Assembly: GCF_001424105.1 (NCBI RefSeq)
Contig: NZ_LMQH01000011.1
Span: forward strand, 1,474,877-1,538,876
Direction of reading: 5' to 3'
Source of the DNA: Chryseobacterium sp. Leaf394
Lineage (GTDB): Bacteria > Bacteroidota > Bacteroidia > Flavobacteriales > Weeksellaceae
DNA: 64,000 nt
The position numbers and the translations under genes are program-made. The notes beneath the pieces are model-generated. The model was not told the DNA's origin and did not search any database. It saw only the letters and a list, made by a program, of their open reading frames with translations. Below, piece after piece: positions 54,247 to 62,959 of the stretch. Within the stretch, counting starts at the first letter, position 1. Each line of letters begins with the position of its first letter.

Positions 54247-54277
54247 AAAGTTGTCCGGAAACGGGCAGCTTTTTTTA
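54247..54277 (+). terminator. terminator of the metallopeptidase gene
   Basis: AAAGTTGTCCG and CGGGCAGCTTT pair with two mismatches and are followed by seven T. Confidence 0.65.
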
Positions 54278-54387
54278 TGGGTAATTATTAATAAGCAATG
54301 AGTAATGATTAAATACGCTTGATTAAGCTAAAATTTCCTACACCCAACATCCTTCATCCAGCACCGACAGAAATTTCATAAAATTAC

Positions 54388-54395
54388 TATCTTTG
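54388..54395 (+). promoter_or_regulatory. -7 promoter box of the pyrophosphohydrolase operon
   Basis: TATCTTTG, a perfect TAnnTTTG match, 20 bases before the ATG at 54416. Confidence 0.6.
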
Positions 54396-54415
54396 CTTTA
54401 AATTTAAAAATATTC

Positions 54416-54883
54416 ATGGAGAAGATCGACAGCCTAAATCAAGTGGCAGAATTTCATACAACTTTTAAAGCACCTATTTTAGATACCCCTCAAATCCCCT
54501 CAACAGACCGTTGTAACCTTAGAGTTGAACTTTTACAGGAAGAGTTAAACGAGTTAAAACAGGCAATTGCAGACAACAATATTGTTGAAATTGCTGATGC
54601 ATTATGTGATCTTCAGTACGTTTTGAGCGGTGCTGTTCTGGAATTTGGTTTAGGAGAAAAATTTGTGGAACTTTTCAATGAAGTGCAGCGTTCCAACATG
54701 TCTAAAGCTTGTGAAAATGAAGTTCAGGCACAGGAAACCGTTGATTTTTATAAAGAAAAAGAAGTAGAATCATTCTACGAAAAATCCGGAGAAAAATACA
54801 ATGTTTACAGAAAAGCAGACCACAAAGTTTTAAAAAACAAGTACTACTCTCCTGCTGATCTTACACAAATTTTAGAAAAATAA
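54416..54883 (+). CDS. MazG-like nucleoside triphosphate pyrophosphohydrolase
   Basis: A 155-residue all-helical NTP pyrophosphohydrolase. The metal-binding motif EELNELKQAI followed by EIADALCDLQYV (residues ~42-68) gives the ExxE-x12-ExxD signature. The N-terminal FHTTFKAPILDTPQIPSTDRC is typical of the Bacteroidota/T4-type members of this family, which cleave nucleotides to monophosphate and pyrophosphate. Target nucleotide unknown. First of four genes running in the same direction with very short gaps. Confidence 0.82.
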   Translation: MEKIDSLNQVAEFHTTFKAPILDTPQIPSTDRCNLRVELLQEELNELKQAIADNNIVEIADALCDLQYVLSGAVLEFGLGEKFVELFNEVQRSNMSKACENEVQAQETVDFYKEKEVESFYEKSGEKYNVYRKADHKVLKNKYYSPADLTQILEK

Positions 54884-54884
54884 A

Positions 54885-55448
54885 ATGAAAAAATTAATTA
54901 CAAAAATGTTTGCTGCATCTGCTCTCTTTTTAGCCGCGGAGCAAATCAGTGCTCAGAAAGTTGTCGTGAACAGAGAAGTAGAAACTACTGAAGACGGGAA
55001 AATGCTTTTGGGACATCAGCTGAAAGATCAGTTTCTGAAAGAGCCTTATTCAACATGGTTTGTAAAAGAGCGTGATGAATATGCTTTAGACCAAAATGCT
55101 ATCAAAGATTTAAAGAAAGCCAAACTTACAAGCTACGACCTTATTGTTTTTATAGGAACATGGTGCGAAGACAGCCACAGGGATTTTCCCCGACTGATGC
55201 GGATTTTAGATGAACTGAAATATCCTGAAGGAAAACTTACAATCATCGCAGTTAACAGAAAAAAGGAATCTCCTACCGGTGACGAAAGTCTTCATAACGT
55301 ACAGAAAGTACCTACAATTATCGTTCAGAAATATGGCAAGGAAATTGGTAGAATCATAGAAATGCCTACCACAGGATACATTGAGAGAGATCTGGTAGAA
55401 ATTTTAAAGAAAGATGACAGCTCAGTTATCAAAGAAATTTTTAAATAA
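54885..55448 (+). CDS. exported thioredoxin-fold protein with single active-site cysteine
   Basis: A 187-residue protein with an N-terminal signal peptide (MFAASALFLAAEQISAQ, cleavage ~24). The thioredoxin-like domain has VFIGTWCEDSHRDFPRL near 88-104, where the usual CxxC is CEDS, i.e. one cysteine only, and KVPTIIVQKYGKEIGRI with the cis-proline near 146. Such monothiol variants in the periplasm often act as chaperones or in redox sensing rather than as disulfide oxidases. It starts one base after the stop of the pyrophosphohydrolase gene. Confidence 0.82.
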   Translation: MKKLITKMFAASALFLAAEQISAQKVVVNREVETTEDGKMLLGHQLKDQFLKEPYSTWFVKERDEYALDQNAIKDLKKAKLTSYDLIVFIGTWCEDSHRDFPRLMRILDELKYPEGKLTIIAVNRKKESPTGDESLHNVQKVPTIIVQKYGKEIGRIIEMPTTGYIERDLVEILKKDDSSVIKEIFK

Positions 55449-55453
55449 AAGTC

Positions 55454-56059
55454 TTGAGAAATTTAAAAGTACCTATCGCATTTTTAGCAGGAATTATCCT
55501 GATGGTAATCCTGTTTTTTAGTTTTAAATCTTGCCTCACGCCAAATAACAAAAAGGAAACTTCAGATTATTATCTCATTACCAATCAGATTACCAAGATG
55601 AATAAAATGGTAGTGATGGAGCAAAATACATCTGAAATTCAGAAAACCAAGTACAGCTACACTTTTATGGGTGCGGAAATGACGAGCAACAACATCATCA
55701 CTTACACCAAAACCAATGCGCAGGTTTCTTACGATCTTAATAAAATGAAAATGGAAGTAGATTCCATCAATAAAAAAGTGATTATCAAAGAACTTCCGGA
55801 TCCCGATATCCGAATTACGCCAAGTGTGGAAATTCAGTCGATGGATGACTCGTTTGTGAACAGAATTACGGAAAAGGACATAAAGAATGTTACACAGAAA
55901 GCAAAGGCTTCAGCGATAAAATCTATCGATCAGACTAAACTTCGTAATGAGGGAAAAACCCAGCTTCTGGAAAATTTAAATAATATCTTTGTTTTGGCAA
56001 AGGCTTTGAACTATAAAATTGAAGATCAGACCGGCAAACTCGGCGTTCTTGGACTTTAA
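55454..56059 (+). CDS. DUF4230 membrane-anchored protein
   Basis: A 201-residue protein: one N-terminal transmembrane helix (VPIAFLAGIILMVILFFSF, ~6-24) followed by an exported domain. KMNKMVVMEQNTSEIQ and YDLNKMKMEVDSINKKVIIKELPDPDI (segments ~48-120) and the tail AKALNYKIEDQTGKL match DUF4230, a family with unknown role. The start is TTG at 55454, with no alternative ATG before the helix. It follows the thioredoxin-fold gene by five bases. Confidence 0.78.
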   Translation: MRNLKVPIAFLAGIILMVILFFSFKSCLTPNNKKETSDYYLITNQITKMNKMVVMEQNTSEIQKTKYSYTFMGAEMTSNNIITYTKTNAQVSYDLNKMKMEVDSINKKVIIKELPDPDIRITPSVEIQSMDDSFVNRITEKDIKNVTQKAKASAIKSIDQTKLRNEGKTQLLENLNNIFVLAKALNYKIEDQTGKLGVLGL

Positions 56060-56071
56060 AAATTCAATATT

Positions 56072-56254
56072 ATGGACTCAAAAGACGATAAAAAAGGTAA
56101 AGAATCTGCCAACTCCGCAGAAACTAAAAAACAAAATGAAGATTTCCGCGACATTCCGGCATCTTCAGACAAACAAAATCCACCTGATGTAGATAAAGAA
56201 GATGTACAGAAATCTTCAAAAAACAAATCAGGTAAAACAGACAATACTAAGTGA
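56072..56254 (+). CDS. small highly charged protein
   Basis: A 60-residue protein almost wholly of Lys, Asp, Glu, Ser, Asn and Gln (DSKDDKKGKESANSAETKKQ and onwards), predicted unstructured. It follows the DUF4230 gene by 12 bases and its stop codon lies inside the terminator hairpin, which supports expression. No family recognised. Confidence 0.6.
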   Translation: MDSKDDKKGKESANSAETKKQNEDFRDIPASSDKQNPPDVDKEDVQKSSKNKSGKTDNTK

Positions 56255-56272
56255 AAGCTTAGTATTTTTTTT
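56243..56272 (+). terminator. terminator of the four-gene operon
   Basis: AATACTAAG (56243-56251) and CTTAGTATT (56258-56266) form a perfect 9-bp stem with a six-base loop, then a T-run. The stop codon of the last gene lies in the loop. Confidence 0.82.
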
Positions 56273-56378
56273 GTCTAATATCAGCCAGATAATGATTTTA
56301 CACTCACTGAAAAATTATATTAAACTGCAGTTTTAACGAATTATAATATCCGTTTGTTTTTATGACATAAAATTTTCG

Positions 56379-56386
56379 TATTTTTG
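56379..56386 (+). promoter_or_regulatory. -7 promoter box of thrS
   Basis: TATTTTTG, a perfect TAnnTTTG match, 24 bases before the thrS ATG, with TTG about 22 bases upstream of it. Confidence 0.6.
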
Positions 56387-56410
56387 CATCCTAAAATTTC
56401 TTAGTAAACA

Positions 56411-58348
56411 ATGATAAAAATTACACTTCCAGACCAAAGCGTCAGAGAATTTGAAGGAGAAGTGACTCCTTTGGATGTGGCAAAATCTATTAGCGAGGGA
56501 TTGGCTAGAAATACCATTTCCGCAGTTGTAAACGGCACACAAGTCGAAGTTACCACACCCATCACCACAGATTCTACGGTACAGCTTTTAACATGGAATG
56601 ACGATCTTGGAAAGAAAGCCTTCTGGCATTCTTCTGCCCACCTTTTGGCGCAGGCTATCCTTGAATTTTATCCTGATGCTAAGCTGACGATCGGTCCTGC
56701 CATCGAAAACGGTTTTTATTATGATGTAGATTTCGGTGACAACAGTTTATCGGATAAGGAATTCGAAAAAATCGAGAAAAAAGTTTTAGAAAATGCAAAA
56801 AAAGGATCTACATTCTCTCTTTATCCGGTTTCAAAGGACGAAGCTTTAAAGACTTATGCTGACAATCCATACAAAGTTGAATTGATCTCAAATCTTAACG
56901 ATGGAGAAATCACTTTTGTAACACACGATAACTTCACAGATCTCTGTCGTGGAGGGCACATCCCGAATACATCAATAGTAAAGGCTTTTAAAGTTTTAAA
57001 TGCTGCAGGTGCTTACTGGAGAGGAAATGAGAAAAATCCTCAGTTAACAAGAGTCTATGGTATTTCTTTCCCAAAACAGAAAGAATTAACTGAATATCTT
57101 GAAAGGTTGGAGGAAGCAAAAAGAAGAGATCATAGAAAATTAGGTAAAGAATTAGGAATTTTCGCATTCTCGGAAAAAGTTGGACAAGGTCTGCCTTTGT
57201 GGTTGCCTAAAGGTGCTGCTTTAAGAAAAAAACTTGAAAACTTCCTTTCTGTTGCTCAGAAAAAAGCAGGTTACGAATTTGTAATTTCACCGCACATCGG
57301 TTCGAAAGAATTGTACGTAACTTCTGGTCACTGGGATAAATACGGAGCAGACAGCTTCCAGCCGATAAAAACTCCGAATGAAGGAGAGGAATTTATGCTG
57401 AAACCAATGAACTGTCCGCACCACTGTGAGATCTACAAAACTTCACAATGGAGCTACAGAGATTTGCCAAAAAGATATGCAGAATTCGGTACTGTTTACA
57501 GATACGAGCAAAGTGGTGAGCTTCACGGCTTAACAAGAGTCCGTGGATTTACTCAGGATGATGCCCATTTGTTCTGTACTCCTGATCAGCTGATGGATGA
57601 GTTTAAGAAAACGATTGATTTGGTTCTTTATGTTTTCGGTTCATTGGGATTTGCAGATTTTACGGCTCAGATTTCATTGAGAGATCCTGAAAACAAAGAA
57701 AAATACATCGGTACAGACGAAAACTGGGAGAAAGCAGAAACAGCGATTGTAACTGCTGCTACAGAAAAAGGTCTGAACACCGTTACCGAATACGGAGAAG
57801 CCGCTTTCTACGGTCCCAAACTGGATTTCATGGTGAAGGATGCTTTAGGCAGAAAATGGCAGTTGGGAACGATTCAGGTAGATTACAATTTGCCGGAAAG
57901 ATTCGATCTTTGGTATACTGGAAGCGATGGCGAGAAGCACAGACCTGTAATGATTCACAGAGCGCCGTTTGGTTCTTTGGAACGATTTATTGCGATTCTG
58001 ATTGAGAATACTGCTGGAGATTTCCCGTTGTGGTTGGCTCCTGATCAGTTCATTATCCTACCAATCAGTGAAAAATATACAGATTATGCGAAAAAAGTTT
58101 CACAACTTTTAGAAAATCACGATATTAGCGGATTAATTGACGAGAGAAACGAAAAAACGGGTAAAAAAATCCGTGACGCAGAATTGAAAAAGATCCCATT
58201 CATGATTGTTGTAGGCGAAAATGAAGAGAATGATGGCACAATTTCTGTAAGAAGACGTGGCGAAGGCGATCTTGGAGCAATGAGCATCGAGAATTTTGTT
58301 TCTTATTTTAAAGAACAGTCTAAAACAGGATTTGAATTTGGCGTATAG
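56411..58348 (+). CDS. thrS: threonyl-tRNA synthetase
   Basis: A 645-residue class II synthetase. Order: TGS domain (~1-60), editing domain with [11 protein letters not shown] near 75 and the Cys of DLCRGGHI near 182, catalytic core with [13 protein letters not shown] near 335 and [17 protein letters not shown] near 378 (motif 2), [17 protein letters not shown] near 520 (motif 3), then an anticodon-binding domain (~545-640). Start ATG 56411, preceded by a promoter. It is followed after 96 bases by infC, the usual neighbour. Confidence 0.96.
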   Translation: MIKITLPDQSVREFEGEVTPLDVAKSISEGLARNTISAVVNGTQVEVTTPITTDSTVQLLTWNDDLGKKAFWHSSAHLLAQAILEFYPDAKLTIGPAIENGFYYDVDFGDNSLSDKEFEKIEKKVLENAKKGSTFSLYPVSKDEALKTYADNPYKVELISNLNDGEITFVTHDNFTDLCRGGHIPNTSIVKAFKVLNAAGAYWRGNEKNPQLTRVYGISFPKQKELTEYLERLEEAKRRDHRKLGKELGIFAFSEKVGQGLPLWLPKGAALRKKLENFLSVAQKKAGYEFVISPHIGSKELYVTSGHWDKYGADSFQPIKTPNEGEEFMLKPMNCPHHCEIYKTSQWSYRDLPKRYAEFGTVYRYEQSGELHGLTRVRGFTQDDAHLFCTPDQLMDEFKKTIDLVLYVFGSLGFADFTAQISLRDPENKEKYIGTDENWEKAETAIVTAATEKGLNTVTEYGEAAFYGPKLDFMVKDALGRKWQLGTIQVDYNLPERFDLWYTGSDGEKHRPVMIHRAPFGSLERFIAILIENTAGDFPLWLAPDQFIILPISEKYTDYAKKVSQLLENHDISGLIDERNEKTGKKIRDAELKKIPFMIVVGENEENDGTISVRRRGEGDLGAMSIENFVSYFKEQSKTGFEFGV

Positions 58349-58444
58349 CTTCCGGCGAAACAAAAATTCAGATATAAAAGCACAGTTAACCGAAACGTTA
58401 ACGGGTTGCAATAAGAGAAAATTAACCAATAAAATTATAATACA

Positions 58445-59005
58445 ATAGCACAAAGATTTAACAACAGGGGCCCACAAAGACGTCCTGTACAGGAGGACTT
58501 ACACTTGATCAACGATAAAATTCGTGTGAGAGAGCTTCGTTTGGTGGGCGATAACGTAGAGCCGGGAATTTATCCTATCGATAAAGCAAGACAGATTGCT
58601 GCTGAGCAGGATCTGGATTTGGTAGTAATTTCCGATAAGGCAGAACCGTTTATTGCAAGAATACTGGAATATAAGAAATTCCTTTATGAGCAAAAGAAAA
58701 AGCAAAAGGAACTGAAGGCTAAACAGATAAAAGTGGTAGTAAAAGAGATCCGTTTCGGACCTCAGACAGACGAGCACGATTATGAGTTTAAGAAAAAACA
58801 TGCCGAGAAATTTCTTGAAGAAGGTTCCAAGCTGAAAACCTACGTATTTTTTAAAGGCCGTTCTATCATCTTTAAGGATCAGGGAGAAATTTTACTTCTT
58901 AAACTTGCTCAGGAACTGGAGCACGTTGGAAAAGTAGATCAGCTTCCTAAACTTGAAGGAAAAAGAATGATCATGATGATGAGCCCTAAAAAGCCTGCGA
59001 AATAA
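58445..59005 (+). CDS. infC: translation initiation factor IF-3, apparent AUA start
   Basis: A 186-residue IF-3 with both domains: [17 protein letters not shown] (N-domain, from ~21), linker [19 protein letters not shown] and C-domain with [33 protein letters not shown] and [10 protein letters not shown]. The first ATG or TTG in frame (TTG 58505) would remove the basic N-terminal tail seen in IF-3s. In frame upstream, after a TAA, the codons read ATA GCA CAA AGA..., giving [18 protein letters not shown] before the conserved part. An AUA or similar rare codon is therefore the likely start, parallel to the AUU start of E. coli infC. The gene lies 96 bases after thrS. Confidence 0.88.
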   Translation: MAQRFNNRGPQRRPVQEDLHLINDKIRVRELRLVGDNVEPGIYPIDKARQIAAEQDLDLVVISDKAEPFIARILEYKKFLYEQKKKQKELKAKQIKVVVKEIRFGPQTDEHDYEFKKKHAEKFLEEGSKLKTYVFFKGRSIIFKDQGEILLLKLAQELEHVGKVDQLPKLEGKRMIMMMSPKKPAK

Positions 59006-59030
59006 AAGCACAAAGTTTTCGAAAGTATAT

Positions 59031-59058
59031 TAAAACCTCAATTTTTTGAGGTTTTTTT
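59031..59058 (+). terminator. terminator after infC
   Basis: AAAACCTCAA and TTGAGGTTTT pair perfectly with a short loop, then a T-run. It separates thrS-infC from the membrane protein gene and from rpmI-rplT. Confidence 0.82.
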
Positions 59059-59151
59059 ATGTTATTCTTATAAACTGTTCTGATCTTAAAATCCGTTTTT
59101 GTTAATTTGTACAACAATTTAATTTCGCAAATATATTCAAACTAAATCCTG

Positions 59152-60930
59152 ATGAAATCTGTCTATTATTTCTATTTTTTATTGATTTTAGTATTATTCT
59201 TTTTGGGATGCGCATACTATTATCCGTTTATATCAGATGACAGTCTCATCTCACTAAGATATGCACAGCGATTCATCGATGGAAAAGGTCTTTCATGGAA
59301 TGACGGTCATCCTGTAGAAGGTTATTCCAATCTTTTGTGGGTTTTGCTGGTTTCACTCTTCGGTAAATTTAATTTTGATTTAATTCTGTCATCAAGGATT
59401 TTAGGTGTGCTTTGTTCAATTGGAACTTTAAGCATAATTTTCGATTATTTAAAAAACAGGTTTACAGAAAAAGAGAAAATTTTTATTCCTTTAATTTTAC
59501 TTGCAACCACTCCATGCTTTGCAGTCTGGGCAATTGGAGGACTGGAGCAACCGCTTTACATCTTACTTTTAACATTAGTATTAACAGAAGTTTCAAAAAT
59601 TATAGAGCGAGATTTTAAACGTTTATTTTTCCTCGCACTGTGGCTTGGATTACTAGCCATTACCAGACCCGATGGATTTCTTTTTACCTTAACTACAGCA
59701 GGATTTTTAGTTTTGCTCAACAGAAAAGAAAAATTTAAAATTTTAAGAATTATTCTTACTGTCGGTTTAATTCCCGCTTTGTTTTTGACGGGTCAGCTTT
59801 TGTTCAGGTACAGTTATTACGGAGAGTTTGTTCCGAATACAGCTTTGGTTAAGGTTAAAATTACACTGCATCACGTACTCAGGGGCGGATTTTATAATTT
59901 TAAAGCCTTCTTTGGAACATTCGTTCTTTCCGCTGCAGGATTTTATTTTTTGTGGCTGTCTGTCTTTAAGAAAAAGGATTTATTTGCAGCTTTTCTATTA
60001 CTCAACGTGATTGCTTGGGGAGCTTATATCACTTCAGTTGGTGGTGATATTTTTCCGGCCTACAGACAGTATTATGTAGTTATTATCTTATTGATTTTTG
60101 CTACAATCTGTGGATTAAAATACATCAGCTTTAAAAAACTGAGCAACTTCTGGAAATTTATGCTGTTTTTTGTGCTGCTTCTGAATGGTGTACTGCAACA
60201 TTTTATTCCTGCCAACCACAGTGCAATTGATGAAAGATGGGAATTCAGAGGAATGCAACTCGGTGAAAATTTAAAATCAGCTTTTCCAAAACATACTTTA
60301 ATTGCTGTAACTGCAGCTGGCTGCATTCCATATTCTTCACAGCTTCCGACGGTTGATATGCTTGGTTTAAATGATTATTATATTCCACGTCATCCACCGG
60401 CAAACTTTGGAAATGGGCCTTTAGCTCATGAGCTTGGTGATGCCAATTATGTAATGAAGAGAAATCCTGATATTATTATTTTTAATACCGGAAACCGTGC
60501 TGAGGATGTGCAGTTTAATATCACACAGCAGCTGATGAAAAATTCTCTGTTCAGGAAAAACTATATAGAATCTTCAGTTTACGACCCTAATAATCAGTAT
60601 ATTTTATATCTAAATAAATATTCGGAAAACACGGGAATAAAAAGATCAGACAGGAAAATAGTTGTTCCGGGATATCTCTTTTCGGGAGACCAAAACTCGT
60701 TTTCAGTATTCAAAAATGGTGACATTTTAAAAATTCTGGAACCGTTCAAAACTTATTATCTAATACTGGATGATGTTGATGGGGCAAACTGGGTGTTAGA
60801 ACTTGTAAATAATGGATCGAACAAGGATTTAGGCTTCACTTTTACGCAGGACAAACGGCGATTATTTATAAAAATTCAGCCTCGGAAAAAAATATATTTA
60901 AAATCTCTCGTTTTAGATTCGGGGACTTAA
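59152..60930 (+). CDS. GT-C-type membrane glycosyltransferase-like protein
   Basis: A 592-residue protein with about ten transmembrane helices in the first ~360 residues and a soluble C-terminal part. The N-terminal FISDDSLISLRYAQRF (Asp-Asp near 29) followed by WNDGHPVEGYSNLLWVLL matches a GT-C signature also seen in AftB-like arabinosyltransferases and LphB-like proteins, where the acidic pair is catalytic. Such enzymes use a lipid-linked sugar on the outer face of the membrane. It has no sugar-gene neighbours and lies inside what is normally the thrS-infC-rpmI-rplT cluster. The exact activity is not known. Confidence 0.75.
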   Translation: MKSVYYFYFLLILVLFFLGCAYYYPFISDDSLISLRYAQRFIDGKGLSWNDGHPVEGYSNLLWVLLVSLFGKFNFDLILSSRILGVLCSIGTLSIIFDYLKNRFTEKEKIFIPLILLATTPCFAVWAIGGLEQPLYILLLTLVLTEVSKIIERDFKRLFFLALWLGLLAITRPDGFLFTLTTAGFLVLLNRKEKFKILRIILTVGLIPALFLTGQLLFRYSYYGEFVPNTALVKVKITLHHVLRGGFYNFKAFFGTFVLSAAGFYFLWLSVFKKKDLFAAFLLLNVIAWGAYITSVGGDIFPAYRQYYVVIILLIFATICGLKYISFKKLSNFWKFMLFFVLLLNGVLQHFIPANHSAIDERWEFRGMQLGENLKSAFPKHTLIAVTAAGCIPYSSQLPTVDMLGLNDYYIPRHPPANFGNGPLAHELGDANYVMKRNPDIIIFNTGNRAEDVQFNITQQLMKNSLFRKNYIESSVYDPNNQYILYLNKYSENTGIKRSDRKIVVPGYLFSGDQNSFSVFKNGDILKILEPFKTYYLILDDVDGANWVLELVNNGSNKDLGFTFTQDKRRLFIKIQPRKKIYLKSLVLDSGT

Positions 60931-60939
60931 TATATTTTG

Positions 60940-60947
60940 TATCTTTG
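60940..60947 (+). promoter_or_regulatory. -7 promoter box of rpmI-rplT
   Basis: TATCTTTG, a perfect TAnnTTTG match, 67 bases before the rpmI start. It gives the two ribosomal protein genes their own transcript after the inserted membrane-protein gene. Confidence 0.6.
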
Positions 60948-61014
60948 CAAACCGATATTTCTGTATAGAAATTCACAATCAGATATTGATAACAAAACAT
61001 AAAAAAGCAGAACA

Positions 61015-61212
61015 ATGCCAAAATTAAAAACGAAATCAGGTGCTAAGAAGCGTTTTGCTCTTACTGGTTCTGGTAAGATCAAAAGAAAAAATGCTTACAA
61101 AAGCCACATTTTGACTAAAAAAGAAACTAAGCAGAAGAGAAATCTTACTACTACTTCTTATGTAGCGAAAGTGGACGAAAAAAGCGTTAAACGTCAATTA
61201 GCAATTAAGTAG
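61015..61212 (+). CDS. rpmI: ribosomal protein L35
   Basis: A 65-residue basic protein with the L35 pattern: [20 protein letters not shown] at the start, [18 protein letters not shown] in the middle. Structural protein of the large ribosomal subunit. It precedes rplT by 118 bases, as in most bacteria. Confidence 0.96.
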   Translation: MPKLKTKSGAKKRFALTGSGKIKRKNAYKSHILTKKETKQKRNLTTTSYVAKVDEKSVKRQLAIK

Positions 61213-61330
61213 TTTTTATAAATCCTTTCCGGTTTATAAGAATTCAAACAAATTCAAAAATTTAACCCTGAATTGCAGCCCAAAAGTCTGATGAAACAAG
61301 CAGCGCTCAATTCAAAAAAACAATTACATT

Positions 61331-61675
61331 ATGCCTAGATCAGTAAATGCCGTAGCTTCAAGAGCTCGCAGAAAAAAAGTATTAAAGCAGGCTAAAGGTT
61401 TTTTCGGTAGAAGAAAAAACGTTTGGACCGTTGCTAAAAACGCGGTAGAAAAAGCAATGTCTTATGCTTACCGTGGTAGAAAAGAGAAGAAAAGAAACTT
61501 CAGATCTCTTTGGATCACGCGTATCAACGCTGGTGCAAGAGAGCACGGAATGTCTTACTCTCAGTTTATGGGAGCTCTTAAAAAGAACAACATCGAGCTG
61601 AACAGAAAAGTTCTTGCAGATCTTGCAATGAATCATCCGGAAGCTTTCAAAGCTGTTGTAGATCAAGTAAAATAA
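61331..61675 (+). CDS. rplT: ribosomal protein L20
   Basis: A 114-residue basic protein: [20 protein letters not shown] with [20 protein letters not shown], then [18 protein letters not shown] and FKAVVDQVK at the end, all L20 hallmarks. It is needed early in assembly of the large subunit; in several bacteria L20 also represses this operon, but no such leader could be recognised with confidence here. A terminator follows. Confidence 0.97.
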   Translation: MPRSVNAVASRARRKKVLKQAKGFFGRRKNVWTVAKNAVEKAMSYAYRGRKEKKRNFRSLWITRINAGAREHGMSYSQFMGALKKNNIELNRKVLADLAMNHPEAFKAVVDQVK

Positions 61676-61699
61676 TTTAAACTATTTTGTTATCAATAT

Positions 61700-61731
61700 A
61701 AAATCCTGAGTTTTTTGCTCGGGATTTTTTT
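61700..61731 (+). terminator. terminator of rpmI-rplT
   Basis: AAATCC-GAG and CTC-GGATTT pair around a T-rich loop, followed by a T-run. Confidence 0.75.
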
Positions 61732-61767
61732 ATTATCTAAATTTGTTCTAAGTAATAAAAATTTAAA

Positions 61768-62928
61768 GTGAAAAAAATACTTTCCGTTTTGTCTTTAGGT
61801 ATTCTTGGGATTTTCCATGGGCAAACTTTTATTCAGGCGTATCAGAACCGGGCCAACCAGGTCACACAAACGAATATTACGAGCCTCCTGCAGCAGTTTT
61901 CAAACCTTGGAGTCAAAACCACAGGATCTGTTGAAAACAACAATACACTTGCATGGCTGAAAAGTCAGTACCTTACTTATGGGTACACGGCAAGTCAAAT
62001 GTCTGAAGATACTTTCACCAGCGGAAGCAGCACTTCAAAAAATTTAATCGTTACTAAAACGGGAACTGTTTATCCTAATATTTTCGTAATTATCTGTGGA
62101 CATTACGATACGATTAACAGCCCGGGTGTCAGTGATAACGGCAGCGGAACTTCTATTTTACTTGAAGCTGCAAGAATTCTGAAAGATGTTCCAACAGAAT
62201 ATTCAGTTAAATTTATTCACTTTTCAGGTGAAGAGCAAGGTCTTGTGGGAAGTACTCATTATGTAAATAATGTTGTTTTTTCCAACAATGTGCGTCAGCT
62301 CAATCTTAAAGTTGTATTTAATATTGATCAGGTAGGAGGAAAAATAGGTAATCCAAATACAACTATTACCTGTGAAAGCGACCAGAGCGGACAAACCGCC
62401 AACAATGCGCCTTCTCTTGCAATGACCCAGCAACTGGCAAACTGTACCACACTGTACTCGCCTCTTTTGGTGAATATGTCGAATGCCTTTGCATCAGATT
62501 ATGTGCCCTTCGAAAATAAAGGCGATATTATCACCGGTTTTTATGAAACTCCTGTAAGTGGTAATCAGCATACTCCCAATGATACTTTTGCTAATGTAGA
62601 TCCAGTTTATGTTTTTAAAGTGGGTAAAGCTGCTGTGGGAGCGTTACAACATTTCGCCGTTGCATCTTCAGTTCTGGCAGTTGATGAAGCTCAGAAAATT
62701 TCAGATCAGATTAAAATTTATCCGAATCCTGCGAAAAACATCCTGCATATTGAAACACCTTCTTCAATAAAAAAATTTGCTGTTGAAATTTCTGATATGA
62801 GCGGAAAACTGGTTTTAAAATCTGAAAATCAGAATGAAATTAATATTTCAGGAATCAGTTCAGGTAATTATATGTGCTCGATCACTTACAACGGTGAAAA
62901 AATATCCAGAAAAATTATTGTTGAATAA
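61768..62928 (+). CDS. secreted M28-family peptidase with type IX sorting domain
   Basis: A 386-residue exported metallopeptidase. Signal peptide (ILSVLSLGILGIFHGQ, cleavage ~19). The M28 catalytic residues are all present: His and Asp in CGHYDTINSPGVSDNGSG (~111-128), the Glu pair in FSGEEQGLVGS (~150), Asp in FNIDQVGG (~185) and His in QHTPNDTF (~270). This is a zinc aminopeptidase-like fold. A type IX C-terminal sorting domain follows (IKIYPNPAKNILHIE near 312 to the end). The start codon is GTG at 61768. The next gene is a close paralogue. Confidence 0.92.
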   Translation: MKKILSVLSLGILGIFHGQTFIQAYQNRANQVTQTNITSLLQQFSNLGVKTTGSVENNNTLAWLKSQYLTYGYTASQMSEDTFTSGSSTSKNLIVTKTGTVYPNIFVIICGHYDTINSPGVSDNGSGTSILLEAARILKDVPTEYSVKFIHFSGEEQGLVGSTHYVNNVVFSNNVRQLNLKVVFNIDQVGGKIGNPNTTITCESDQSGQTANNAPSLAMTQQLANCTTLYSPLLVNMSNAFASDYVPFENKGDIITGFYETPVSGNQHTPNDTFANVDPVYVFKVGKAAVGALQHFAVASSVLAVDEAQKISDQIKIYPNPAKNILHIETPSSIKKFAVEISDMSGKLVLKSENQNEINISGISSGNYMCSITYNGEKISRKIIVE

Positions 62929-62959
62929 AAAGTTTAAAAACTAACAGCCCATAAAACCA

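Noticed and set aside
58349..58444. L20-type or IF-3-type autoregulatory leader before infC
   Set aside because: Some inverted sequence around GTTAACCGAAACGTTAACGG is visible, but it does not match a known leader and cannot be judged without covariance.
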